The notes under the pieces were generated by a model. That model did not search any database. It was not told where the DNA came from and worked only from the letters and a program-made list of their open reading frames with translations. This document shows positions 8,689 through 20,173 of a stretch of DNA of 64,000 nucleotides, piece after piece. Position numbers and translations under genes: made by a program. The stretch is from contig JAGKQI010000099.1 in assembly GCA_018806915.1 (NCBI GenBank), positions 744,001-808,000 on the forward strand, written 5' to 3'. Origin of the DNA: Phytophthora colocasiae (Eukaryota > Oomycota > Peronosporomycetes > Peronosporales > Peronosporaceae). Positions within the stretch are counted from its first letter, which is position 1. Every line of letters starts with the position of its first letter.

Positions 8689-11600
8689 GTCCCCTCCACG
8701 TTGGGGCTTGTAGGGACGTATGCGACGGATACTGACGGTCTCCAAGTATCGTCCCTTATCAAGTGTCAACGTCCCATGCTCTTGAATCGCGATAACGCGG
8801 AATGGTCCGTCAAAACGTTGCATCATCTTGCCCTGTACTCCTGCATCCCGTCGTAGCAGCACTTGGTCGTCTGGTTTGTATGTCCACTCTTGACGGTGTG
8901 CATTCTCGCGCTGGTTGTTGGCCTTGATATGGCTGATCTTGCGGTTGTACTGCTCTTGCCAGTCGGTTTGGTGTGCCACGTCGACGAACATATCCCGTCC
9001 GAAAGCCTGCTGTGCTGGAGACGCTGCCGTCATCGAGTGATGGGTCGCTCAAAGAGAAAATGTCAGGTGGCGCAGGAAGTTGGTCCACTCGTCTTGAGTC
9101 TTGATGTCTTGAGTTCGCATCTTGTCGCCGATGCTGCGGTGAACTCGCTCAATCGTCGAGTTTGCTTGGGGGTTGCGCACCGTGGTTGGAATCCCACGAA
9201 TCCCGTAGCTCTCCAGCAACTCTGGGAACTCGCCCTTGAACTCGGATCCGTTGTCAAAAATGCACTGTGTAGGGCATGGGTAACGGCATAACCAGTGTGT
9301 GTTAAGTAGATACGCCGCCTCGTTACTGGACCCGTCAAGCACTGGTACAACTTCAAGTAGTCTCGTGGTGGTATCCATGATCGTCAAGGCTCGAAAGTTT
9401 TTGTCTCCGTATGGACCGATGGAGTCTATCGCGATCTCGAACCATGGCCACACCGTTGTTGATTTCTCTGGCACCTTGCCGTACTTCTTCGTGGGGTGCT
9501 TTGCTTTTGCACACACTAGACCGTTCTCGCAGAACTTCGCCACGTCGGCATGCATGCCGGTCAAGTGAAACGCGTGTCCGAAGTCGCGGCCATCGCCTCG
9601 GCCCCAGGATGCAGTAGTTCTTCATGGTACTTGATCAAAAGACCGGTACGAAGTTCTCTTGGTACTAGGATCAGCCCCGTCTTCGGTGTTACGCGCAGCA
9701 CCACTTCTGCAATCTCCTTCGTCACTGCGTTTGTCAGTTCAGTGTCTTTTTCCCGCGCTTTGGCCAGCTCCGTCATGCTCAAGTTGAACTCGGAGTCGGT
9801 CGGTGGCGTGTTGGCGGCGTCGTGCTTTGCAGCCATCGTGGTGGTCGCTTGCACACTTTGCTGTCACTCCTCCAGTATGGACCCGCTTGGCTGCAACATC
9901 GGTAGCCTTGATAGGGCGTCCGCAACTGTGTTGCAGGTACCCGGTACATAATGGATCACGGGGCCATACTCCTCTATCTCCAACCTTCACCGCATCATGT
10001 GGATGTCGTGGAAGGTCGAGTAGGTCAAATTGAGGTGGTACGTATGGAGATGAAGCTCTTGTCCCAGCAGCATGCTCCGAAATTCACGGAGTAGCAGTAG
10101 AATGCTTAGCAGCTCTAGTCGGTTCGCTGGATACGCTGTTTGTGCGTGATTGCACTTCTTCGACCAGAAGACAATTGTTTTGCCGTCTGGCATGGCAACA
10201 GCTCCCAGCTGAGTCTTGGAAGCATCGGTGTACACGTGGAATGGGCGTCCTGTTCGTGGATAAGCCAGTAACACCATCTCCGTCATTGCATTCTTCACGG
10301 CCTCAAAGGCTGCTTGCTCTCGTTCCGTCCACTGGAACGGTTGTGCTGGTAATGTCAGCCTCTTCAGAGGACTGAGCATCGCATGTGGGTAGTAGTTTAC
10401 CATGCCGACAAATCGGCGAACATCACGCCGGGACTTCGGGGATGCTAGCGCTTGGATCGCGGCGACCTTGTTTGGTAGTGCCAAGATACCCTTCTTGCTA
10501 ATCTGGTATCGAGGTACTCCGCCGACTCCGCGCAAATCTTACTCTTCGCTGGGTGCAGCGTGATCCCAGCGTCCACTAATCCCTCGAAGAGTTCACGTAA
10601 GTGCTGGAGGTGCTCGTCAAAGCTCTGCGACGTCACCATAATGTCGTCCAAGTACGTGCGAACACTTTCCATATCTCCAACGGTCTCATCCATACAGGCT
10701 TGGAACTCGTCTGGCGCGGTCGAGACGCCCATCAGCAGGCGGTTGAAAACGAGCTTCCCCCATGGAAGTACAATTGCGGTTGCTGCACGACTGCGCGCAG
10801 CGAGCACTCGCATGTAGTAACTCATTGGTATGTCGAACAACGAGATGTACTTTGGTTCGTCGATTGAACGCAAAGTTTCCTTCACGTCTCTCGTGGGGTA
10901 GAAGTGTCTGTTCTTGTTCAGTTGCGGAAGTCGCACACAAGGCGCACTGATCCGCCCTTCTTTCTTGGGTATGATGAATGCTGGTGAGCCCCATGGCGAC
11001 GACGAGTCAGGGGTCAATACACCGGTCGACTTCTTTTCGAGTAGCCTCGTAGTACGCCCGAGGAATCGGGTATGGTCTACTCGCCACTGGTTTGGCGTCC
11101 GGAGATATAGGCAGCACGCACGGCTCCTTCTTGTGAAGCGTTCCGAGTTTGCCCGAAAAGAGGGAAGAGAACTCTCTCAAGAGATTAAGAACCTTTTTCT
11201 TCTCCTCCGCGCTCAGCGTGTGTCCGTCGAGTATGTCCACCAACGGAACGGGTGGCTCTGTCTCGATCTCGATAGCTGCGCGACACTCCCGATCTTCTCG
11301 TAGTACTGCAGCATCCCGACTGCCACTGTTCAGGCGCGGACGCATTTTCATGGGCAACTCGATCCCATCCCAAACCGTAACGCAGCGTTCGAAGTCCAAC
11401 ACCATTTTCTGTCTGCGTAAGAAGTCACGTCCTAGCATCACCGGATAAAGAAGTGTCTCTGCTTGCCGGAGTTGTTGAAAGCACGTTCGCTTGTCTGAGA
11501 AGTCCATCAACTTCATGGTTGCCTCGACGCGGTGCGTTGTCTGAACCAAGGTGCCGTCTGCATTGCGGAACTTGGAGATTTGAGGTAGCAGTACAACGTC

Positions 11601-11700
11601 ACTAACGAGATCTGCCACCGCCGACTTGCTAATTGCTGACGTGGTACAGCCCGTATCAACCAGAGCGTGCCGATCTTGACACGGATCTCCATTTGCGGGT
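8659..11700 (-). pseudogene. Pol of the minus-strand Gypsy element (frameshifted)
   Basis: Reading leftward: a retropepsin motif LVDTGCTTSAIS near 11660, then LGRDFL and the RT entry region (to about 11007). RT core with YLDDI lies near 10640-10655, RNase H (VYTDASKTQLGAV) near 10230, and integrase at 9049-9564 with DDE residues in AIDSIG, FDNGSEF and TIERVH. An integrase C-terminal, SH3-like region follows (8659-9033, RFDGPFRVI). The pieces lie in different frames, with shifts near 11620, 11010, 10500, 9980-9560 and 9040. The substrate is element RNA and its cDNA. No chromodomain was seen. Confidence 0.88.
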
Positions 11701-12681
11701 CGTCGCTGGCTTCGACTGTGTCGTCGTCCATAGCGGCCATCGTGACTGGTTTGCTATGGTAGAACGTCATTGCGGCAAATTCGGCATCCTGCCGTATTTT
11801 CATGGTCCCCACCATCGCCGCCATTTGATCAAGGCGCTCCATCATCGCTGCCATGTCTTGGCTACCTTGGCGGTGTGGTTGCTGACCATTCCGAGGTCGT
11901 GGGCGGAACGCTGGGGACGATGGATCACGCCAACACTCGTTGCCGTTATGGTTGCTGCGCTTGCAGAAGCCGCAGTACTTGCTGATCGTTCCGTGTCGCG
12001 TTGTCGGCCTCACCGTGGTTGTTGATGCTGCGCCTTTCCCGCTGTGGTTGACGACCACCGGAAGGGCCATTTCCTCGAAGCACTGCTTCGTCTTTCTCAT
12101 TGCGCTCGACGATCTCGAACTGCGCCTCCACGCTGCGTAGATCCCAAGTTCGTGAGATCCGATTCACTTTGATTTGCCACTCGATTGGCATGCCGCTGCG
12201 GTACATGCGCACGACGTCGGGCTCCGGTACGGGTTCGCTTTCCCCGTGTTCTAGGAATGGGCCATGCGTAGAAGCGTGCGGAACTTGCAGCTGTATTCTC
12301 GCACGGACATAGCCCGTCTCTTCTTCAGCCGACTGATTTCGTCCAGCAGTACTTCTCGTGTTCTCGGGTGCCCGGAGGACAATGGCGTGCTGTCAGCTGT
12401 CGCAGTGCAGTATACGCGATGTCCGGTCGAAATTCGGCCTCGTTCCGAACGATGTCGTTGAAGTAGTGCAGATCTTCATCAAAGAGTAGCAGTTGAATGT
12501 CATCAGCGAGTGCATGCTGGTCGTCGGGCTCGACTTGATAGCCCATGAAGGTCGAGTATTCTTGAAGGTGCAGGCTCCACTGCAACCATTCCTTCCATCC
12601 ACCTGTGCGGAATGTTGGGACCTTTTTCTTGACAACAGTCCCGTTGTCTCTCTGCTTGGAGAAAGTGATGTCGTCGTTCAT
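11640..12681 (-). pseudogene. Gag of the minus-strand Gypsy element (frameshifted)
   Basis: The first ATG is at 12681. The N-terminal 118 codons contain a tryptophan-rich segment (GGWKEWLQWSLHLQEY) and an acidic helical part. The frame shifts near 12325 and again near 12080 before a CCHC zinc knuckle (CGFCKRSNHNGNEC, near 11960). The zinc knuckle and its place before the protease support a Gag assignment. Confidence 0.75.
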
Positions 12682-12745
12682 CCTTGTCGCTTCCTGCAGC
12701 GTTGTCGCTGTCTTGTCGTAGTCGCTACAATTTGCTCGAGCAAAT

Positions 12746-13047
12746 TGTCACGCTCCCTTTGTGGAAGCTGTGGACTAGCTGGTAAAATGGAAACTGAGAT
12801 TAATCAAAGCCGTTAAAAGAGATCCTACCGGTGAGTTCTCTAGTGCCACTCCTGTAGACGACTCTGATCTACATGTACTTCAAATTGCAGTCCTGGAGCA
12901 TGATGCCTTTGTCCTGCTCCCGCTACCACACAAGTTGGCTTCCTCACCTGCATGCTGGTCATCATCCTGCTGTCCTCAGAACGCTCGCATGCCGGCTCCT
13001 TCACACGTCAGGTCTGGTCACGCTGTCGTGACAGCCGGCTGCTGACA
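12746..13047 (-). repeat. 5' LTR of the minus-strand Gypsy element
   Basis: It matches 8387-8688 at 301 of 302 positions. An 18-bp perfect palindrome (AATTTGCTCGAGCAAATT, 12729-12746) straddles its inner border, where a primer-binding site would normally be. Confidence 0.95.
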
Positions 13048-13052
13048 ACCCT

Positions 13053-13313
13053 ATCATACAGCTTGGATGCCCCCGAGGACGTGTGCATCAAACGCTCACT
13101 CAGGAATTTTGGCTTCGACGGTGTCTGGTACATGTTCTTCATGATGTAATGCTGAAATTATTCCTTGAGGACCTGATTTTCGGATCAAGACTGTTCTTCA
13201 TGCGAATTAGCAAGGAAGCACAAATTTGTGTTCGGGATGGCTGTGATTCCGTTGAAACGCTGGAACATTACTTTCTCAATTGGCACAATTGTGGCGAATA
13301 CTCTGGAGTAAAT
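13053..13313 (+). mobile_element. LINE 3'-ORF remnant, piece 2 of 3 (zinc-binding RT tail)
   Basis: The frame continued from 8386 reads through FLEDLIFGSRLFFMRIS and CVRDGCDSVETLEHYFLNW, the pattern of the zinc-binding domain at the C terminus of non-LTR reverse transcriptases. It is interrupted at 13313 by the Copia element. The same ORF resumes after 20402 with one register change. Confidence 0.75.
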
Positions 13314-13542
13314 TGTTGGAAGTCGCACATGCGACCGACCGTATTGCGCTAGCAACGCCTTGGCGCCAGCAACTCCCTGGCACCAGCAACCAACGCAGAA
13401 ACCTACAAGAAACTGCCACACAGTTAGCTAACCAAGACAGATAGGTAGCTAGCAACACCAACCTTTATTCATTCTCAATCTTACCTAGTGCGAGGCACTA
13501 CAGCAGACAACTGCGCAAGGCGCGAGAATCACCCATTCCATT
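13314..13542 (+). repeat. 5' LTR of the Copia element
   Basis: It is 229 bp, starts TGTTGGAAG and ends TTCCATT, matching 20174-20402 except for five transitions. The following TGGTTATGAGCCCAACTG (13543-13560) begins with TGG and is a plausible primer-binding site. Confidence 0.9.
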
Positions 13543-13765
13543 TGGTTATGAGCCCAACTGGTGGCAATTTCGACCATACGCGAGGCGACGTCGAAGAACA
13601 AGGCGAAGGCACAAATACACGAGGTGCTGACGTCTTTGCTGGTGCGCGTGAAGGCCTACGACCGAACGCGCTAGGACTGCCTGACGACCTTCACTTCGAT
13701 CAGTCCGAACGTGAAAACATGGAGCTACACAGCCAATCAGACAGCTTCAAAGCGAGCTTGTGGCG

Positions 13766-15124
13766 ATGACAACGCAACTCGACACCAGAACCCCCACAAT
13801 GTCGGGCACCACCATGGTAACAGCTCCCCCAACGCCAAAGAAACCTAAGATCAAAGGTGTGCGTTGCCCAAACTTTAAGAGAAACGAGGTTTACCCGGGT
13901 CTTGGTGCTGGTTTCGAAAACTTCATCAATGAGTTCGAGCATGCAGTCAGAACGGAAGGCCTCGTAAATGGCTCAACATGGACTGATGAGTTCAAGACGT
14001 CGATAATCGTCAACTTCTTAGAAGGGAACGCATCTAGGCACTACCACAAGAAAAACGCAGAGTGGCGACAACGCCATGAAGGAGAAGATATGCCATACTC
14101 AGAAGTGAAACGTGCGTTGTGTATTGAGTTTGGCTGCAAACTTAGCCAACTTGAACTCAGCACAAAGATGAAATGCTTCAAGCGTGAAGGCGATTCGTGG
14201 CATGACTACTTGGAGTACCTAAACTTCATCGAAAGTCTCATGGAGGGCGACCAGACCAAACTCGTCATGGAAGTTTTTGGTAAAAACGCGTGTCCTGAGC
14301 TTGCCCCTACGCTATTGTCCTCGATCTCGGACGAAGCCACAGACTACGTTGAAGAGACCGACCGAATGAAGCGCTTGCTTTACAAATTGAAGGGTGGCGG
14401 TCGCAAACGCAGTGTACAGAGAAATAAACGTCAAGGTGATGGCAATAAACATCATGGATATCGCAATCACGATCGCAACAATCGCTCCAACGACCACGGA
14501 AACAATGGTGAAAACTCTGGCAAGCCGAAACCTCAGCAAAATAATGGTCTAGCGTTCGCTGCTACTGGAAATCGGGGTGAAATACGCTGTCATGTATGTG
14601 GACAGCCTGGACACAAAATTTTCTCGTGCCGTGCCGTGGAACAGGCTAAACGAATGGCGTCCAGCGGAGACGCTCATTTGGCTACTGCTATTGAGGCAAG
14701 TGACTCTGACGACGAAGCCTACATTTGGATGGCTGCACGCGACGCCAAGCCGGCCGAACACGATGGATCATGGACAGTGGATTCAGGCGCTACCCACCAC
14801 TTGTGCAATGACCGTGACCAGCTTTTCGCGCTTGAGCAGCTTATCTGTCTGTTCGCAAATGGAAACACTATTCTGGCTACAGAGCGAGGTAGTGCTGTCG
14901 TCACTGTGATAGCTGAAGGAGTCAAGCGCACGGTATTGCTGGAGAACGTGTACTTTGCGAATGAGTTCGATCACAACTTAATTTCGGTTGGCCAGCTCAG
15001 TAAGAGAGGCATTTCGGGTACCTTTGATGAGAAGGAAAAATGTGTCATCCGCAGCAAAACCGGCAAGGTTCTCGCAGAGGTAGGACGGTCTCCAAACAAA
15101 CAACCTTTGGTCTACTGGAATTGA
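13766..15124 (+). CDS. Copia Gag plus aspartic protease
   Basis: The frame is open for 452 codons from the ATG at 13766. It has a Gag-polypeptide region (about 30-215), a basic low-complexity spacer and a CCHC knuckle CHVCGQPGHKIFSC (near 14589-14630). The protease motif WTVDSGATHHLC lies near 14773, followed by the start of the GAG-pre-integrase region. The TGA at 15122 breaks the polyprotein just before the HHCC zinc domain, so in a complete element this would continue into integrase. Confidence 0.85.
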   Translation: MTTQLDTRTPTMSGTTMVTAPPTPKKPKIKGVRCPNFKRNEVYPGLGAGFENFINEFEHAVRTEGLVNGSTWTDEFKTSIIVNFLEGNASRHYHKKNAEWRQRHEGEDMPYSEVKRALCIEFGCKLSQLELSTKMKCFKREGDSWHDYLEYLNFIESLMEGDQTKLVMEVFGKNACPELAPTLLSSISDEATDYVEETDRMKRLLYKLKGGGRKRSVQRNKRQGDGNKHHGYRNHDRNNRSNDHGNNGENSGKPKPQQNNGLAFAATGNRGEIRCHVCGQPGHKIFSCRAVEQAKRMASSGDAHLATAIEASDSDDEAYIWMAARDAKPAEHDGSWTVDSGATHHLCNDRDQLFALEQLICLFANGNTILATERGSAVVTVIAEGVKRTVLLENVYFANEFDHNLISVGQLSKRGISGTFDEKEKCVIRSKTGKVLAEVGRSPNKQPLVYWN

Positions 15125-15768
15125 GCAAGGTGCAGCCTCATTTGCTGCGATGACATCATCCACGCTCCAGCAATGGCATGACCGACTCGGCCACGTGAAT
15201 TATCAAGATCTTGTTCGAATAATCGACAAGAAACTCGTTCACGGTATGACTGCCTCGAATCGAAAGGTGGATTTCTGCATGAACTGCGCAGAAGCAAAGC
15301 AAGCCCGTCGAGCTAAAAAAATCATCACGATACATCTACATCAGCCCCGACCGATGAATCTGGTGCAACACTGTGTGTTGACCTGAAAACTGACATGACA
15401 CCAGATCGTCTTGGTCACAAGCACCTTTTAACTATCGTGGACCATGCCACCAACTTCAATCGGGTCTACCTCTTACACAAGAAGAGCGATACAGAAGGAC
15501 ATCTGGAGGATTTCATAAACGAATTTGAACGCCAGAATGACATCACTGTGAAGGCTCTCAGATCTGATGGCGGTGGCGAGTTTGGAAGTGCTCGGCTTGA
15601 TCGTTTTCTGTTGAATCGCGGAATTCGACACCAATCAACTGAGGCCGGAATGTCTTCCTCGAATGGCAAAGCAGAGCGATTTCACAGAACGGTAATGGAC
15701 TCAGCCAGAGCAATGCTATGGGCCTCCGCTCTACCTCAGCGCTTCTGGGGCGATGCAGTTCTCTACGC

Positions 15769-18011
15769 GGTAGATTTTTAAACAGGTCTTATTTTGTGCA
15801 GGTCTTGGATTTTCCCTCGGTGGACTTTTTTTCTGAACTCATGAATGGATCCCAGCCAACAGCCCACTTCCGATTTGGAGACGCAGTGAGCAAGCAGTCA
15901 CCCTCTGGAGAGGCGGTCATGGGGAAGTCGAACAGCACCTCCAAGGCACAGAAGCATCGCTCGAAGGCGACAAAGGCTGTGCTTTCATCTCCGGAAGGAC
16001 GGACGAAGAGAAGGCTAGAAATGGAACTATGTACAACGTCCTCCTCATCCGCTAGCTCATCTTCGACTACAGTCTCCGAGCATGAGTCTCTGTCAGTCTC
16101 GTGCTTCACGTTCGCTCCCTCGCCGTCGCCACTGACTTCTCCCGTGTCACTAGCGGTTTCTTCGCCCGCATCCACGATATCCCCCCCTCCTCTAGAGTCT
16201 CCACCGACATCATCCCAGCTATTTGATCCAGACGTTCCCTCCATTCTGCCGTCACCGCACACATCGTGGCAGTGGCCAACTCCATCGCACGTGCCCATAG
16301 CGTCGTCACCTCAACTTGCAATGCAAGCCGCTCCCTCCCCCAGCGTTCCACAACCTCAGCCGACACTTGATATCCCAGCGTCATCTGCTGCATCAGTGGG
16401 TGGGGTACATTCAAGCTCTCCTGGCATCACAGTTGAGAGTAGCGAAGCCGTGCGAACAAAGTATCAGGGCGTCATCATGCTCAACGGTTTCCAGTATACA
16501 AAGGCGGGGACATCATCCAAGAAAGTATCCTACAGATGTAGTTTCTATCGTCGGAAGGTGAAATGCAAAGGCCGCGTGGACTTCACGATTAAACACATGG
16601 CTTTTACAAACTTTCGAGAGCATATATGCCATTTGGGTGTCGTCGTCCCCAACGTTCGCAACGTGGAAAAGGAAATGAAGGATGCTGTTGTCGACATGGT
16701 GCTTCAAAACCTGTCCATGGCGGCTGAGCGAGTGTGGGAAAGCATGCGTGACAAGTTCTATTCGTCTGATAACGTTGCTGTACATGGATTAACCCGTGAA
16801 CAAGTCCACCAACAAGTGTATCGCACGCGCCGAGAGTACTTTGGTGGTTCCATGCACGGACTGGTAGAAGTCCCTCCTCTCTCTATGGTACAAGGGACTG
16901 CCATGAGCTTTTTCCAGTTTCACCGTGTGTACGCCGATAAGAGTTCCAATGGTACTGGTGTTGAGCGTCTGATAGGTTGGGGGCATCCCGCACTCATCGA
17001 CAAGCTGAAATACAAGGGTGTTACGCTGTTTATCGATGGGGCTTTCCGTTGTGTTCCACGACCATTTTACCAATGCGTCGTAATTATGGTGCACGATCAA
17101 GCATCTGACTGCTATCTACCTGCGCTCTACGTGCTATGTAGTTCTAAGGAGTCTGACATGTACTGGAATGTCATTGATCATGTGATTCAAGCGACGGATC
17201 AAAAGCTCGACCGGGCCACCGTCATTTGTGACTTCGAGGCAGGGCTACTCAAGGCCGTTCTCACTCAATTTCCGGATGCCAGGGTGAGTGGATGCTACTT
17301 TCATTTTAAACAAGCTTTGCTGCGGCGCATGAAAAGGGAAAGAATCCCTGCACCTGAAATCAAGATTGCAGTGGCACCTGGTTGCGTTGATACACTGGCT
17401 GTCATCGACAGAGCTAAGGTAGCTACTCAAGGGATCAACTACGTTCGGAAGTTGATTCGCGAACAATGTGAGATCGATGGGATTCCTTACTCCGAGAACA
17501 AGTGGGATGCCTTTTGGATGTATTTTCACAAGCAGTGGGTGCTACGCTACACTCCAGACTTGTGGAACGTGGATGGTCTGAAAAAACAGGTTGTTGCACG
17601 AACTAACAATCCACTTGAACGGTTCAATCGAGAACTTAATGGCGCATTCCCTCCTCATCCCAGCCTACCAAGGTTTGTGGCAGGTATTGAAGTCCTTGCC
17701 CGTCGTCATGTGCAAACTCTTCAGGACATTTCAGCCAACCATGCCAGGGCGCCCCATCGCCGAGAGAAGTTCATGTTGCCTGAGAAGGTAAATCTGCCCA
17801 GCGACGAGTAATGTAAGGTCGTACGCCTCATTGCTGGTATCGTAGTGATAGATCAAACTGTATAAGGGGCTCTGTTCTAAAGGAAACAAGACACTCTCTG
17901 GCTAAGTTCAAACGAAATGGTTGTTTTGATCAGGTCTTGCGATTCGGTCTCACAATCGTCGAGATCCAAATCCAAGACCTGCACCAAATAGGAACCGCAA
18001 AAAAGACAACC
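15769..18011 (+). mobile_element. Mutator-like DNA transposon (MULE) inserted in the Copia integrase
   Basis: An identical 8-bp target duplication CTCTACGC lies at 15761-15768 and 18012-18019. The terminal 34 bases are inverted repeats matching at about 24 positions (both start GGT; the inner part TGCAGGTCTTGGAT is perfect). CAGGTCTT recurs subterminally at 15783, 15799 and 17931, with its inverse at 17974. Removing the element and one duplication copy restores LYASYIRN in the Copia integrase. It encodes one intact transposase and is a candidate autonomous element. Confidence 0.9.
15841..17811 (+). CDS. MULE transposase with FLYWCH/WRKY-GCM1-like zinc finger
   Basis: The ATG at 15841 is the first inside the element; upstream codons belong to the Copia host. 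The 656-residue product has a Ser/Pro-rich N terminus (about 60-200), a zinc-finger-like DNA-binding region (about 205-263; GFQYTKAGTSSKKVSYRC ... HICHLG) and a MULE catalytic core (about 345-600). Catalytic residues appear in LFIDGAFRC, VICDFEAGL, the CYFHF C-H pair and NNPLERFNRE. It should cut the element out at its inverted ends and reinsert it. No SWIM domain was seen. No stop or frameshift was found, in contrast with the surrounding elements. A decayed relative lies at 55849-57368. Confidence 0.9.
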   Translation: MNGSQPTAHFRFGDAVSKQSPSGEAVMGKSNSTSKAQKHRSKATKAVLSSPEGRTKRRLEMELCTTSSSSASSSSTTVSEHESLSVSCFTFAPSPSPLTSPVSLAVSSPASTISPPPLESPPTSSQLFDPDVPSILPSPHTSWQWPTPSHVPIASSPQLAMQAAPSPSVPQPQPTLDIPASSAASVGGVHSSSPGITVESSEAVRTKYQGVIMLNGFQYTKAGTSSKKVSYRCSFYRRKVKCKGRVDFTIKHMAFTNFREHICHLGVVVPNVRNVEKEMKDAVVDMVLQNLSMAAERVWESMRDKFYSSDNVAVHGLTREQVHQQVYRTRREYFGGSMHGLVEVPPLSMVQGTAMSFFQFHRVYADKSSNGTGVERLIGWGHPALIDKLKYKGVTLFIDGAFRCVPRPFYQCVVIMVHDQASDCYLPALYVLCSSKESDMYWNVIDHVIQATDQKLDRATVICDFEAGLLKAVLTQFPDARVSGCYFHFKQALLRRMKRERIPAPEIKIAVAPGCVDTLAVIDRAKVATQGINYVRKLIREQCEIDGIPYSENKWDAFWMYFHKQWVLRYTPDLWNVDGLKKQVVARTNNPLERFNRELNGAFPPHPSLPRFVAGIEVLARRHVQTLQDISANHARAPHRREKFMLPEKVNLPSDE

Positions 18012-20164
18012 CTCTACGCCAGCTACATCCGCAACAACCAACCAGATCAAATGCAGACCACGCATCACCGATCGAGGCACTGTCAGGCAAAACACCGAAC
18101 GTCTCGCATATACTGCGGTTTGGAGCTAAGTGTACCAGCCGCGACGAAAAGGTCAGCGAAAAAGCGCGCCGAAAAGGGCGTCATCATCGGCGTCGATCCC
18201 CAGAAGAAGGCGTACAAGGTGTTCATCCCGCGCACCAAGCGAATCGTATCCACTACCCATATCCAAAATATTGATCGCATTGATGCACGAGCTGTGGGGC
18301 GATATATGGATGCTGTCGACGATGAACAAAAAAGCGGTGAGACTGCTGAAGTCGACCACGCACAAGCAGATGCTAACAACAATGACAACAACGGTGCCGA
18401 TCAAACTGGAACCAACAACTCCCAGCACATAGGAGATGGGGACAACCACGAGCTGAGCGCACGCGCTATCTAGCGAGTCTTCGGTATGAATCGCGGAGCT
18501 CGGTCACTTCCAAACGACGACTTTTCCCTGCCACAGTCCTTCATCGATGCGTTTACGGCTCCTGTGACCGCACTACTTACTGTGTCACTCCAAAACGGAA
18601 CTGCACTAGCAACACTACTTAAAAGTGGACACATCAAGGAGCCAACTACCGTGAAGGAGGCGAGAAGCAGCCCACACTGACACGAATGGGAAAAGCAATG
18701 CAGGAGGATCTTCGATCTATTGCTGACAATGCAACTTGGGAAGTTGTCGACACACCCTGATCACTTCGAAGTGGGTGTTTAAGCTGAAGTTCGACAACAA
18801 GGGTGAACTCGAGCGATTCAAGGCGAGCCTTGTTGCGCGCGGCTTTAACCAGAAGTATGGTATTGACTTCGGAGAAACCTTCGCACCTGTCTTAAAGATC
18901 GCTAGTCTACGCCTGATTGTTGCCTTAGCAGCACTTTGGCACGCTGGAGTGGGTTGAGTGCGTGCGGCGGTGGTACCAAATACGTATCTGCGAGCTATGT
19001 TGGATTGTGCCATCTACAAGCGCCAGAAGGTTTAAAACTGCCAAAGGGCAAGTCGCTTCGGCTGCTAAAGAGCCTTTATGGTCTGAAGCAAAGCGGTAAA
19101 CTCTGGAATGACGAGATCCACAACTACCTACTTAGAGTTAGGCTTCATGCGAAGCAAGCTCGACCCATGTCTGTCCGACGGCTGACGGTGCTGGGGCTGT
19201 ACGTCGACGACGTGGTCGACGTAAGTCAGCGCAGCTCCGATACAGACTGGACAATGAAGATGCTCGGCAACCAGTTTCAAATCAGGGATATGGGCGAAGC
19301 CAAGAAGTGCTTGGGTATCTGCATCGAGCAAACTGACTCAGGTCTACCTACAACAAACAGCGAATATTGATCAACTTCTGGCAAAACTTGGCATGGAAAA
19401 CTGTCGCCCAGTTACCATCCCTATGGAATCGACTCGAGCATTGCAAGCAACAGACAGCGAGCCCTTCTTCAGCACAGATGTCATGCGAGAGCCAATTGGC
19501 TCCCTACTATGGCTGAGCACTTGCACACGACCAGATATCACCATGGCAGTGAACTATCTCGCTCGATTCGTTTCTTCCCCGACTACAGCTCACTGGACAG
19601 CTGTCAAACGAGTACTCCGTTATCTACAAGGCTCTCGTATGTTGAAGCTTGCATTCCCACGCCCTCAAGGACCACGAAAACATGCTAAGGCATCCATTTT
19701 CAGCGATGCTGACTGGGCTGGCGACAAGGAAGCTAAGCCACGTCAGGTGGCCGCTTGGTACCGAACGACATGCCAATCGCTTGGTACAGCAAGAAGCAGT
19801 CCACAGTGGCCATGTCAACGGCTGAAGCCGAATACATCGCAGGGGCTACTGCGGTACAAGACTGCCTGTGGGTTAAACAATTACTCGATGAGCTTGATTT
19901 GAGCAAGAACGACAACGTCATCTTGCACATCGACAACCAAAGCGCCAAAAAAACACGGAGAATGATGTCACGAGGGCACGCATTAAACACATCAACATCA
20001 AGTTTCACTTCATTCGAGATGTCGTTCGCAGCAAGGACGTTGAAGTGCGCTTCTGTCCTACGACAGAGATGAAGGCCGACATTCTCACCAAACCCCTCGG
20101 TGCTACGCTCCATGGACGCAATGTTGCCATGCTGAAGCTGTTCGCCTAAGACATTGTTGCTGTC

Positions 20165-20173
20165 GAGGAGGAG
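20165..20173 (+). other. Polypurine tract of the Copia element
   Basis: GAGGAGGAG ends directly at the 3' LTR. Confidence 0.75.

Larger units (their letters stand above)
8387..13047 (-). mobile_element. Complete Gypsy-type LTR retrotransposon, minus strand
   Basis: Two 302-bp LTRs (8387-8688 and 12746-13047) differ at one base (8525 versus 12884). A perfect 5-bp target duplication ACCCT flanks the element (8382-8386 and 13048-13052). The interior reads on the minus strand as gag, protease, RT, RNase H, integrase. It is inserted in the reading frame of a LINE. LTR identity implies a recent insertion, yet the coding frames are broken in several places, so it either moved with proteins supplied in trans or the breaks are assembly indels. 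Confidence 0.95.
15125..20149 (+). pseudogene. Copia integrase, reverse transcriptase and RNase H (broken, split by an insertion)
   Basis: An HHCC GAG-pre-integrase domain (WHDRLGHVNY ... CMNCAEAKQ) is at 15150-15320. The integrase core (RSDGGGEF, NGKAERFHRT) runs to 15768, where the Mutator-like element enters. Integrase resumes at 18020 (YIRN; ASPIEALSGKTPNV). RT spans about 18730-19370 (SKWVFKLK, YVDDVVDV near 19200) and RNase H about 19400-20149, ending ADILTKPLG and TAA at 20147. Further shifts lie near 15120, 15390, 18175, 18950, 19370, 19750 and 19970. The enzymes would copy and insert Copia cDNA, but this copy is inactive. Confidence 0.9.
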
